This document shows, piece by piece, positions 9,361-17,265 of a stretch of DNA of 64,000 bases. Below the pieces are notes generated by a model. The model did no database searches and was not told where the DNA came from. It saw only the letters and a list, made by a program, of their open reading frames with translations. The DNA comes from Roseiarcus sp963820795 (GTDB taxonomy: Bacteria > Pseudomonadota > Alphaproteobacteria > Rhizobiales > Beijerinckiaceae), in assembly GCA_963820795.1 (NCBI GenBank), contig CAWGBJ010000021.1:62001-126000 (forward strand). The letters are read 5' to 3'. Made by a program: the position numbers and the translations under genes. Numbering within the stretch: the first letter of the stretch is position 1; each line of letters starts with the position of its first letter.

Positions 9361-10109
9361 GCCTCGGTCTTTCCGAGGTAGGCCGCCTGCACCGCCTCGT
9401 CGGCGACGATCTCGTCGGGCGCCCCGTCCGCCAGCAAGGCGCCGCTGGCCAGCACGGTGATCCTGTCCGCCAACCGCAGGACGAGCCGCATGTCATGCTC
9501 GATCAGCACGATGGCGAGTTTCATCTCGCGATGCAGGCGGCCGATGAGCTGCGCGATCTCATAGGTTTCCTTGTCGCCCATGCCCGCGGTCGGCTCGTCG
9601 AGCAGCAGGAGGCGGGGTTTGAGCGCCAGCGCCATCATGATCTCGACCGCCCGCTGGTCGCCATGGCTGAGCTCGCCGACCAGCCGGCCGGCCTTGTCGC
9701 GCAGACCCGAGAGGTCGAGCAGGTCGTCGGTCCGCGCGTCGACTTCGCCTGTCTCATCGCGCCTTAGACGAAGGCGCAGCCGGAAGCCCGACGCCGCCTC
9801 GACGGCAATCCGGACGTTTTCATGGGCCGAAAGCTGCGGAAACACCTCGGTGATCTGGAAGGTCCGGGCAAGCCCGCGCCAGACGCGCCGCGCCGGCAGC
9901 AATCGCGTCACGTCCTCGCCGTTGAAGACGATGCGGCCGGAATTCGGCGCGACGAGGCCGGTGATCAAGTTGAAGAAGGTGGTCTTGCCGGCGCCGTTCG
10001 GCCCGATCACGGCGCGCAACTCGCCGGACTCGACCGTCATCGACACTTCGTTGACGGCGACAAGGCTACCGTAGCGCTTGCTGACGTTCTCGACGCTCAG
10101 CAGGCTCAT
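9357..10109 (-). CDS. livG: Branched-chain amino acid-type ABC transporter ATPase LivG
   Basis: A 250-residue ABC ATPase, partner of LivF. Walker A is GPNGAGKTTFFNLITG, followed by the LivG-typical insert (TRLLPARRVWRGLARTFQ). The signature is LSHGDQRAVEIMMALA, a variant usual in LivG rather than LSGGQ, and Walker B is LLLLDEPTAGMG. It sits 3 bp after livM and overlaps livF by 4 bp, so expression should be coupled. It forms the cytoplasmic motor for permeases LivH and LivM. Confidence 0.92.
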   Translation of the reverse strand: MSLLSVENVSKRYGSLVAVNEVSMTVESGELRAVIGPNGAGKTTFFNLITGLVAPNSGRIVFNGEDVTRLLPARRVWRGLARTFQITEVFPQLSAHENVRIAVEAASGFRLRLRLRRDETGEVDARTDDLLDLSGLRDKAGRLVGELSHGDQRAVEIMMALALKPRLLLLDEPTAGMGDKETYEIAQLIGRLHREMKLAIVLIEHDMRLVLRLADRITVLASGALLADGAPDEIVADEAVQAAYLGKTEA

Positions 10110-10112
10110 GCC

Positions 10113-11060
10113 TCAAGCCTTCCGCAGGATGCCGAGCACGCCGTTCGGGAAGAACAGGACCACGAGGACAAAGAAGAGGCCGATGAACGACATCCAGTTC
10201 TCTGTCGAGCTCGAGACGTAGTCCTGCAGGACAACGAAAATCGCCGCTCCGACCAGCGGCCCCCAGAACGAGCGCATGCCGCCGAGCACCGCCATGATGA
10301 CGAACTCTCCCGACTGGTCCCAGCGCAGGTCGTGCGGATCGGCGAAGTTGTTGAGGAGCGCGTAGAGCGTTCCGGCAAGACCCGCGATCGTGGCGGAGAT
10401 GAGCCACGAGAGCCAGATATGGTTGTCGACCGGGATGCCGAGAAAGCGCGCGCGCCGCTCGTTCTCGCGGATGGCGACGAGGGTGCGGCCGAAGGGCGAG
10501 TTGAGCGCGTACGCCATCGCCGCCAGCGAGACTGCGAAGAAGAACAGCACGAAATAATAGAACGTCTCCGGACTGCCGAGGATATCGAGCCGGCCGAAGC
10601 CGAAATCGATCGGCTTGCGGGTCCAGTTCGAAAGCCCGTCGTCGCCGCCCGTCACGTTGTTCCAGCGGAAGGCGGCGAAATAAAAGACCTGGCCGAAGGC
10701 GATCGTCACCATGGCGAAATAGATGCCGCGCAGATGGACGATCAGCCGCCCGACGATCGCCGCCGCCGCCATCGCCGCGACAACGCCGACAGCCATGCCG
10801 ACGAGCGTATTGGGGACGAGATCCTTGATCGTCAGTCCCGCCCCGTAGGCGCCGAGCCCGAAATAGGCGGCGTGGCCAAAGGAAAGGACGCCGGTATAGC
10901 CGAGGAGAAAGTTGAGCGCGGTCGCGGCGAGCGCCATGATGATGACTCGCGTGCCGAGCTGCGTGTAGCCGCCGAGCGCGTTCAGCCAGAGCGGCATGGT
11001 CAAGAGCAGGAGCCAGACCAGCACGTCGACCGCGTGTTTTCGCATGCGGTCGGCCGTCAT
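10113..11060 (-). CDS. livM: Branched-chain amino acid-type ABC permease LivM
   Basis: A 315-residue inner-membrane permease with about nine to ten predicted helices, matching LivM. Characteristic stretches are LLGYTGVLSFGHAAYFG, YALNSPFGRTLVAIRENERR and the C-terminal FFPNGVLGILRK. The ATG at 11060 overlaps the livH stop by 4 bp, which supports this start. It pairs with LivH to form the translocation path. Length is slightly short for LivM but complete at both ends. Confidence 0.92.
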   Translation of the reverse strand: MTADRMRKHAVDVLVWLLLLTMPLWLNALGGYTQLGTRVIIMALAATALNFLLGYTGVLSFGHAAYFGLGAYGAGLTIKDLVPNTLVGMAVGVVAAMAAAAIVGRLIVHLRGIYFAMVTIAFGQVFYFAAFRWNNVTGGDDGLSNWTRKPIDFGFGRLDILGSPETFYYFVLFFFAVSLAAMAYALNSPFGRTLVAIRENERRARFLGIPVDNHIWLSWLISATIAGLAGTLYALLNNFADPHDLRWDQSGEFVIMAVLGGMRSFWGPLVGAAIFVVLQDYVSSSTENWMSFIGLFFVLVVLFFPNGVLGILRKA

Positions 11061-11926
11061 TGCAGGCGGCCCTCCTCGCCGAAGAGTCCGCGCGGGCGGA
11101 CCAGCAGCACGAGCGCCATCAGGACGTAGATCACCGCCTCGCTGGCGGAGGGAAAGAACACCGTGGTGACCCCGGAAGCGACGCCGATCAAAAGACCGCC
11201 GACAAGCGTTCCGGGCAGGCTTCCGAGGCCGCCGATGATGATGGCGACGAAGCTCGGCATGATCAGATCGTTGCCGATGGTGGGCTGCAGGCCGAGCATC
11301 CCCGCCGCCAGCACGCCGGCAAGTCCGGCCATATAGATGCCGAGCGCGAAATTGAGGCTGCGCAGCATGCCGATGTTGACGCCGAGTGAAGCGACCGTCT
11401 CGAGATCGACGACGCCGGCGCGAATGCGCATGCCGAGCCTTGTCCAGCGCAAGAGGGCGAAGAAGGCGATGACCGCGATGGTCGCCAGCGCCACCATGAA
11501 CACGCGGTAGCCGGTCAGAAAGAAGTACTGGCTGCTCAGCGCATTCGACAGCCAGTCGGGGATGGCGAAGGGCAGCGTCTCGGGCCCCCAGACGATGCGG
11601 GCGCCGTCTTCGAGCATGAAGGCGAGGCCGAAGGTCAGGAGCAGGCTGTAGAGCGGATCCCGGCCGTAGAGCCGTCGGATGAGCAGACGCTCGACCACCA
11701 GTCCCAGAAGGGCGGTCAGCACCGGCGCGACGATCAGCGCGCCCCAGAATCCGAGGGTCGGCGTCAGCGTGTAGGCGAGATAGGCGCCGATGGCCAAAAA
11801 ACCGCCGTGGGCGAAGTTGATCACGCCCGAGAGATTGAGGATGAGCGACAGGCCGAGCGCCATCAGCGCATAGAAGGCGCCGATGATGAGGCCGTTGAAG
11901 ACATTGTAGAGGATGAGCTGGGTCAT
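11057..11926 (-). CDS. livH: Branched-chain amino acid-type ABC permease LivH
   Basis: A 289-residue permease with about eight helices. Family hallmarks are NLSGVINFAHGGFLAIGAYL near the N-terminus, LTFGLAFMLEDGARIVWGP in the middle, and VLAAGMLGLQPTIGNDLIMP with IIIGGLGSLPGTLVGG in the last third. The ATG at 11926 is preferred over longer upstream extensions in the same frame, because protein similarity begins exactly at MTQLILYNVFNGLI and the extension reads through the binding-protein gene out of frame. It is coupled to livM by a 4-bp overlap, and the binding-protein gene ends 50 bp upstream. Confidence 0.92.
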   Translation of the reverse strand: MTQLILYNVFNGLIIGAFYALMALGLSLILNLSGVINFAHGGFLAIGAYLAYTLTPTLGFWGALIVAPVLTALLGLVVERLLIRRLYGRDPLYSLLLTFGLAFMLEDGARIVWGPETLPFAIPDWLSNALSSQYFFLTGYRVFMVALATIAVIAFFALLRWTRLGMRIRAGVVDLETVASLGVNIGMLRSLNFALGIYMAGLAGVLAAGMLGLQPTIGNDLIMPSFVAIIIGGLGSLPGTLVGGLLIGVASGVTTVFFPSASEAVIYVLMALVLLVRPRGLFGEEGRLQ

Positions 11927-11976
11927 GCGATCCGGCGCGGGCCCCGACCTCGCGGCGCCCGCCTCCGGCTCCTCGT

Positions 11977-13251
11977 TCAGACAGGATAGGAGAGATGGCA
12001 GCCGGTCTCGCTCACCGGCAGCGCGACCTCTTCGCCTTTGACGACGGAATTGACATGGAACAGATCCTCTGGCTCCGGCCCCTTCTCGACCGCATGGCCG
12101 ACATAGAGGTCCGGCATCAGCTGATGATCGCCGGCCCGGTAGAAGACCTTGTCCGGCATCAGCGCTATCTCGGGCGGCAGGGTGAAGTTCTCGAGGCCCT
12201 TGGCGAGCTTCTTGGCGTCGAGGGTTTTCAGCTGATCGGCGATCAGCGCGAAGCTCCATGTCGAAGCGTAGCCGAACCAGTGTCGCGCGGTCGGGACCTT
12301 GCCGTTGTTGACCTTGCGGATCTCGGCGACGAAATCGGCGACATGCGGGACGTTCGGCTGGAGCCAGTACCACTCGAACACCCAGGTGCCGATCCGCGCG
12401 TCGGGCGGTAGCCCCTCGAGGACTTCGAGCTCCTGCTGCGCTCCGGCGATATGAAACTTCTTTTCGAGTCCGAACTGGACGGCCTGCTTCAGCGAATTGA
12501 CGGCATCCTGGCCGGCGGTCAGGAACAGAATGACGTCCGGCTTCGCCGCCTCCGCCTTGATCAGGTAGGACGAGAAATCGGTGGTGCCGAGCGGCGCGAG
12601 CGACGCGCCCACCTCCGTTCCGCCGAACTTCTTCAGGTTCGCCTCGAACCCCTGCTGCAGCGTATGCCCGAACGCATAGTCGGGGGTGATGAAGTACCAC
12701 TTCTTGCCGAATTTATCGAACAAGAGCTTCGAGACCGCGTCCGTCTCCATGCGGGTCGTGTTGCAGACGCGGAAGACATTCCAGTGGCAGTCCTTTCCGG
12801 TCACGGCGTCGGTATGACCGCCGGTCACGATGTGCAGGACGCCCGCCTGGGCGGAGACGTCGCCGATGGCCAGCGCCATGGCCGAGTTGACGTTGCCGAG
12901 GAGGAAATTGACCTTGTCGCGGTCAATGAGCTTATGCGCCTTCTGCACTGCGACGCCGGTGTCGGTGCTGGTGGAATCCTCCGACAATAGGGTCACCTGG
13001 CGGCCGAGGATGCCGCCCTTCTTGTTGATCTCGTCGACCGCGAACTGGCAGCCGATCTGTTCGTTCCTGCCGAGTTCGGCGTAGGTGCCGGTGAACGGGT
13101 CGTCGAGGCCGATCTTGATCGGTTCCTCGCCGAGCGCCTTGACGATGAAGGGGCTTGCGACCTGCATCGCGCCGGCGGCAAGGCCGGCCTTGAGCAACGT
13201 CCGGCGGCCGATCGTCGGCCCCGAACCCGAGGGGAAGAGAGACATGGACAT
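11977..13251 (-). CDS. ABC transporter substrate-binding protein, Tat-type signal
   Basis: A 424-residue periplasmic-binding protein of the amino acid/amide (type I, LivK-like) fold. The N-terminus carries a twin-arginine-like leader (IGRRTLLKAGLAAGAMQ), then the mature start EEPIKIGLDDPFTGTYAELG. The family core is GGILGRQVTLLSEDS, VNFLLGNVNSAMALAIGDV and KKWYFITPDYAFGHTL. The ATG at 13251 is chosen because an AGGAG ribosome-binding site lies 6-10 bp upstream and similarity begins there. It leads the livHMGF group. It lies only 54 bp after the sugar ABC fusion gene, so both systems could share one transcript. The ligand could be an amino acid, amide or aromatic acid; not determinable here. 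Confidence 0.85.
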   Translation of the reverse strand: MSMSLFPSGSGPTIGRRTLLKAGLAAGAMQVASPFIVKALGEEPIKIGLDDPFTGTYAELGRNEQIGCQFAVDEINKKGGILGRQVTLLSEDSTSTDTGVAVQKAHKLIDRDKVNFLLGNVNSAMALAIGDVSAQAGVLHIVTGGHTDAVTGKDCHWNVFRVCNTTRMETDAVSKLLFDKFGKKWYFITPDYAFGHTLQQGFEANLKKFGGTEVGASLAPLGTTDFSSYLIKAEAAKPDVILFLTAGQDAVNSLKQAVQFGLEKKFHIAGAQQELEVLEGLPPDARIGTWVFEWYWLQPNVPHVADFVAEIRKVNNGKVPTARHWFGYASTWSFALIADQLKTLDAKKLAKGLENFTLPPEIALMPDKVFYRAGDHQLMPDLYVGHAVEKGPEPEDLFHVNSVVKGEEVALPVSETGCHLSYPV

Positions 13252-13305
13252 GGGCGACTCCTCTTTGCTTTCGTGTAGCCCCCCGATTCGGTTGACGCGC
13301 ATTCC

Positions 13306-15414
13306 TCAGCGCGCGGTTTCCCCTCTGCGCCTGACGACGACATCGACGGTGATGGAGGCGAGCAGGACGAGCGCGGTCGCCATCAGCTGGATGGCGGCGG
13401 GCAACCCCAAAAGCGCCATGCCGTTGACAATCGCGGCGATGACGATCCCGCCGAGGACGGCGTGCAGCGGATGTCCCCGCCCGCCGAAGAGGCTCGCGCC
13501 GCCGATGACCGCGGTGGCGACGACGTAGAGCACGATCGTGCCGCCATCGAAGCTGGTCGAGATCGAGCGGAGCCGCGAGGCGTAAATGACGCCGCCGAGG
13601 CCGGCGGTCATGGCGGCGAGGACGAAAGCGAGCGTGCGAATGCGCGCCAGATCGATGCCCGCCCGCCGGGCGGCTTCGGCGCTGCCGCCGATCGCATAGA
13701 CATAGCGGCCGAAGCGGGTGCGGCCGAGCAGGAACGACCACAGGATGAGCACGCCGAAGACGATCGGGATCACCCACGGCATGCCGTTCAGCGGGAACCG
13801 CGGCACGCCCCGGTCGACATTGCAGAGGACGACCAGCGCGACCCCGGCGACGGCCGCCGCGAGAATCTTGAGACCGGTGACGCCGAGCGGCGGCGCCGCC
13901 AGTCCGCTGCGGCGTCGGCGTTCGTCGCGCAGGAAGGTCAGTACGGCGTAAGCGACGACGGCGGCCGCCGTGAGCACCCATCCGGCGGTCCGGCTCAGCG
14001 TCGCGTTGGCGAGATTGTTGATCGTATCGTTGGCGATCGGGATCGTGCCGCCGGCGCCGAGGAGCTCGATCATCAAGCCCTGGAAGCCGAGCAGGCCGGC
14101 CAGCGTGACCACGAACGAAGGAAGCCTGAGACGGGTGATCAGCAGCCCCTGGACGGCGCCGAGCACGGCGGTGGCGATCAGCGCAGCGCCGATCGCCCCC
14201 CACCAGGGCCAGGCCAGGTTCGGCTCGACGAGGAGCGTCGCGACGGTCGCGCCGATGCCGGCGACGAAGCCGAGCGACAGATCGATCTCGCCCAGCAGAA
14301 GCACGAAGATCTCGCCCATGCCGATCAGCATGAACACTGCCCCCTGCACCAGCAGATTGACGAGATTTCCGGGGGTGAGAAAGCTCGCGTTCTGCACCTG
14401 AAAGATGATGGCGATCAGCGCCACGCCGAGCACGACCGGCAGCACGCCGCTCTGTCCGGCGAGAATCCGCGACCAGAGCGCGCGAAGATAGGCGTCGAGG
14501 CTCTGGCCGGATGCGTCGGCGACGATCGCCGAGCCCACCGGCGCGGCCTTTTCGACGTCGTCCTCCGGCAGCGTCCGTCTAAGGGACTGCGCCTCTTCAA
14601 CCGCCTCGCCGCTTTCGGCCGGGGCGCCGATCGGCCGCGACGACCGTCCAGTCGTCATCAGTTCGACGACGCTTCGCGTATCGAACCCTGCGGCGTCGCC
14701 CTCGGCGACCGTCCGCCCCAGGCGCAAGACGACGATGCGGTCGGCGACGGCGAAGACGTCGTTGAGATTGTGGGAGACCATGATGACGGCGAGCCCATGG
14801 TCGGCCAGGCGCCGCACAAGCTCGAGAACCTGCTTCGTCTGCGCGACGCCGAGCGCCGCGGTCGGCTCGTCGAGGATGACGAGCTTCGAGTTCCACATGA
14901 CCGCTTTCGCGACCGCGATCGCCTGGCGCTGGCCGCCGGAGAGCGAGGCGACGGGCTGGCGGATGGAGCGCAGCGTGGCGACGCGGAGGCTCGCCAGGGT
15001 CTCGGCCGCCGTCCGCTCCATATCGTCCTCGTCGAGCAGGCCGCTGCTAAGCCGCTCGCGCCCGAGGAACATGTTCTGCACGACGTCGAGATTGTCGCAG
15101 AGCGCGAGGTCCTGATAAACGACCTCGACGCCGAGGGCGGACGAGTCACGCGGATCGCGGATCCTGACCAGGCGGCCTTCCCAGACGATCTCGCCGCCGT
15201 CGGGCTCGTGAATGCCGGCGATGCACTTGATCAGAACCGACTTGCCGGCGCCGTTGTCGCCGACGAGCGCCGTCACCTTTCCTGCCGGCGCGACGAGGTT
15301 GACGTCGGCAAGGGCCTGCACGGCGCCGAAGCGCTTCCGCAGGCCCTTGACGGCGAGGAGCGGTTCGGCGGCCTCCGTCTTTGCTCGTAAGGCCGCGACC
15401 GTCGCTGTTGTCAC
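13306..15414 (-). CDS. Fused sugar ABC ATPase-permease (XylG-XylH-like)
   Basis: A 702-residue protein combining a nucleotide-binding domain and a sugar permease. Residues about 20-265 are a single ABC ATPase: Walker A GDNGAGKSVLIKCIAG, signature LSGGQRQAIAVAKAV, Walker B LVILDEPTAALG. After a linker of about 50 residues, residues 315-700 are an RbsC/XylH-type permease of about ten helices (GEIFVLLLGEIDLSLGFVAG, AIGGSAEAARRAGID, GGASLFGGRG). Canonical XylG has two ATPase domains; here there is one per chain, so a homodimer would supply the pair. The start is the GTG at 15414, which overlaps the xylF stop by 4 bp (GTGA); an ATG 7 codons upstream lies inside xylF. Confidence 0.87.
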   Translation of the reverse strand: MTTATVAALRAKTEAAEPLLAVKGLRKRFGAVQALADVNLVAPAGKVTALVGDNGAGKSVLIKCIAGIHEPDGGEIVWEGRLVRIRDPRDSSALGVEVVYQDLALCDNLDVVQNMFLGRERLSSGLLDEDDMERTAAETLASLRVATLRSIRQPVASLSGGQRQAIAVAKAVMWNSKLVILDEPTAALGVAQTKQVLELVRRLADHGLAVIMVSHNLNDVFAVADRIVVLRLGRTVAEGDAAGFDTRSVVELMTTGRSSRPIGAPAESGEAVEEAQSLRRTLPEDDVEKAAPVGSAIVADASGQSLDAYLRALWSRILAGQSGVLPVVLGVALIAIIFQVQNASFLTPGNLVNLLVQGAVFMLIGMGEIFVLLLGEIDLSLGFVAGIGATVATLLVEPNLAWPWWGAIGAALIATAVLGAVQGLLITRLRLPSFVVTLAGLLGFQGLMIELLGAGGTIPIANDTINNLANATLSRTAGWVLTAAAVVAYAVLTFLRDERRRRSGLAAPPLGVTGLKILAAAVAGVALVVLCNVDRGVPRFPLNGMPWVIPIVFGVLILWSFLLGRTRFGRYVYAIGGSAEAARRAGIDLARIRTLAFVLAAMTAGLGGVIYASRLRSISTSFDGGTIVLYVVATAVIGGASLFGGRGHPLHAVLGGIVIAAIVNGMALLGLPAAIQLMATALVLLASITVDVVVRRRGETAR

Positions 15415-16592
15415 GAAATGCCGTCCGCCTTGCACTCTTTCGCCATGTCGCCGCCGCAGAGCTCAGAGGCCTTGACGAACTTATCCTTGACCACGGTCGA
15501 GGCCATGTTCTCTGGCGTGACCCAGATCGGCTTCAAGAGCACCGAGGCGACGTTCTTGTTCTCTTTCGAGTCCATCGTCGAACCGTTGACCAGATCGGCG
15601 GGAGGCTTCTGCCCGGCGCGCAGGTAGAGGCCCACCGCGGCGGCCGCCTGCGCCTCGAGATAGATAGGCTTGTAGGCGGTGCCGCACTGATAGCCGGAGA
15701 GCACATTCTGCAGGCCGGTCAGCGTCGCGTCCTGCCCGGTCGTCGGGAAGGTCTTCGGCGGAACCTTGATCGTCTTGAGATAGGAGATGACGGCGTTGGC
15801 GGTGTCGTCGTTCGGCATCACCACGGCGTTGATGTTCGGGTGGGCGGTGTACTGGCCCTCGAAGGTCGTGCGGGCGGTCGCCGGGTCCCAGGTTCCGGCT
15901 GGCTCGCCGACCAGCGTGTACTTCTTCGAGGCGAAGTCGGGCTTCAAGACGTCCATGTAGCCCTGCGCGAACAGGGTTGCATTGTTGTCGGTCGGCGCGC
16001 CCCGCATGACGAGAATTTGCGGGTTCTTGACGTTCCAGGCGCCGATGCAGGACGCCATGCCCTGGCCGATCAGCTTGCCGACCTCGACATTATCGAAGCT
16101 GACGTAATAAGCGCGGTCGCCGCCGAGCGTCAGACGATCGTAGTCGACGACCGGCACGCCGTGCGACTTGGCGTAGGATTCGATCGAGGCGCCGACGCCG
16201 GACGAAATCGGATCGACCAGCAGCACCGTCGCGCCCTGGGTGATCGCCGATTGCGCCTGAGTGAGCTCGTTTGATTCGCTGCCTTGCGCATTGGTGATGA
16301 TGAGGTCGTCGGCGGGCAGCCCTGCCTTTTGGAACGCCTCTTTCAGATAGGGTTCGTCAAACGAGGTGTAGCGGGCGGAAGTGGTCGTCTCGGGCAGAAG
16401 AACACCGATCTTGCCCTTGCCCTGGGGGACCAGGGACTTGAGCTTCGCCATCTCGGAGAAGTCGCTGGTGAAGGAGCCGGCGGACGGTCCTTCCTGCGCC
16501 AGCGCTCCGGTTGTCAGGATGCCGAGGGCGACAATCGACGAGGCCAGCAACCCGAGGCCCGGGGCCGGCGAAAGCAAGGCAAATTTCGACAT
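15411..16592 (-). CDS. xylF: Sugar ABC transporter substrate-binding protein (XylF-like)
   Basis: A 393-residue periplasmic sugar-binding protein. A Sec signal peptide (residues about 1-32, ending LTTGALAQ) precedes the mature domain: GKIGVLLPETTTSARYTSFD, then the ligand-fold core VLLVDPISSGVGASIESYA, VPVVDYDRLTLGG and AVVMPNDDTANAVI. VDYDRL and PNDD are typical of XylF-like proteins. The ATG at 16592 is supported by the signal peptide and a GGAGAAAAA ribosome-binding site; longer in-frame extensions are not supported. It is first in the sugar operon and coupled to the ATPase-permease fusion. Xylose is the best guess; a related pentose or hexose is possible. Confidence 0.85.
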   Translation of the reverse strand: MSKFALLSPAPGLGLLASSIVALGILTTGALAQEGPSAGSFTSDFSEMAKLKSLVPQGKGKIGVLLPETTTSARYTSFDEPYLKEAFQKAGLPADDLIITNAQGSESNELTQAQSAITQGATVLLVDPISSGVGASIESYAKSHGVPVVDYDRLTLGGDRAYYVSFDNVEVGKLIGQGMASCIGAWNVKNPQILVMRGAPTDNNATLFAQGYMDVLKPDFASKKYTLVGEPAGTWDPATARTTFEGQYTAHPNINAVVMPNDDTANAVISYLKTIKVPPKTFPTTGQDATLTGLQNVLSGYQCGTAYKPIYLEAQAAAAVGLYLRAGQKPPADLVNGSTMDSKENKNVASVLLKPIWVTPENMASTVVKDKFVKASELCGGDMAKECKADGIS

Positions 16593-16805
16593 GGATTTTT
16601 CTCCGATGGACAAGTTTCGACGCGCGTCCCGCCCGATCGCTATGGCTTCGCCTACTCCACCGGATTGTCGGAAATTGGCTGAAACGCCGCAAACTTCGCC
16701 CAAAACGCGGCGCAACCCGGCGCGGCGCCCCCGCCTTCGTGGCGAACTTATTTTGTTCCCGTTGAAAACATTAAGGTTTGTACAGACTTGCGCCCCGTGC
16801 GGCAT

Positions 16806-16821
16806 GCGGGTATATACCCGC
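16806..16821. promoter_or_regulatory. Perfect 16-bp palindrome at MarR gene start (probable operator)
   Basis: GCGGGTATATACCCGC is a perfect 16-bp palindrome ending 2 bp before the ATG of the MarR gene, in the divergent region between that gene and xylF. Size and position fit an autoregulatory MarR operator. The inner TATATA could also serve as a -10 element, which would make the mRNA nearly leaderless. Confidence 0.65.
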
Positions 16822-16823
16822 AC

Positions 16824-17219
16824 ATGGACACCCCCTGCTATTGCGCGGCGCTTCGCGGCGCGGCCCGCAAGGCGACCGCGATGTATGACGATACGCTGGC
16901 GCCGGCCGGCGTGAATGTGGCGCAGTTCAGCCTGATGCGAAAAATCGAGCGGGCCGGCGCGATATCGTTGACCGAACTCGCCCGCGCCGCCGGGCTCGAT
17001 CGCTCGACCGTCGGTCGGAACGTGAAAGTTCTGCAGCGGCTTCGCCTCGTGCGCATCGATGCCGCGGACGACCGCCGCGAAGCCGCCGTGCGGTTGACGC
17101 TAGAGGGCGTCGACACGCTTCGCCAGGCGGCGCCGCTGTGGCAGGACGCGCAGCGCCGGATCGAAGCGATGCTGGGCGCCGGCGCGGAGGCGCTGCGCAC
17201 GCTGGCGGCGAGCGTGTGA
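16824..17219 (+). CDS. MarR family transcriptional regulator
   Basis: A 131-residue winged-helix regulator. After an N-terminal dimerisation helix (CYCAALRGAARKATAMYDD), the reading head shows ISLTELARAAGLDRSTVGRN (helix-turn-helix, about residues 53-72) and the wing RIDAADDRREAAVRLT. Two cysteines near the N-terminus (C5, C7) may give redox or metal sensitivity, an inference. The ATG at 16824 gives the normal family start; a longer form from 16788 would read through the palindromic operator. It lies 46 bp upstream of an MFS transporter on the same strand, so it probably controls that exporter and itself. No classical ribosome-binding site is visible. Confidence 0.85.
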   Translation: MDTPCYCAALRGAARKATAMYDDTLAPAGVNVAQFSLMRKIERAGAISLTELARAAGLDRSTVGRNVKVLQRLRLVRIDAADDRREAAVRLTLEGVDTLRQAAPLWQDAQRRIEAMLGAGAEALRTLAASV

Positions 17220-17265
17220 GCGCGTCTTAAGCGGCGGGCGCGTTCGCCTGAAAGGGGAGGCGGGG

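Noticed and set aside
11927..12700. N-terminal extension of LivH to 547 residues
   Set aside because: It reads through the binding-protein gene in another frame; LivH similarity begins at 11926.
13462..15390. A 642-residue plus-strand open frame over the ABC fusion gene
   Set aside because: Charged low-complexity text antisense to a well-conserved transporter.
15411..16823. XylF starting at 16823 with a 77-residue leader
   Set aside because: The signal peptide and ribosome-binding site place the start at 16592; the extension crosses the MarR operator.
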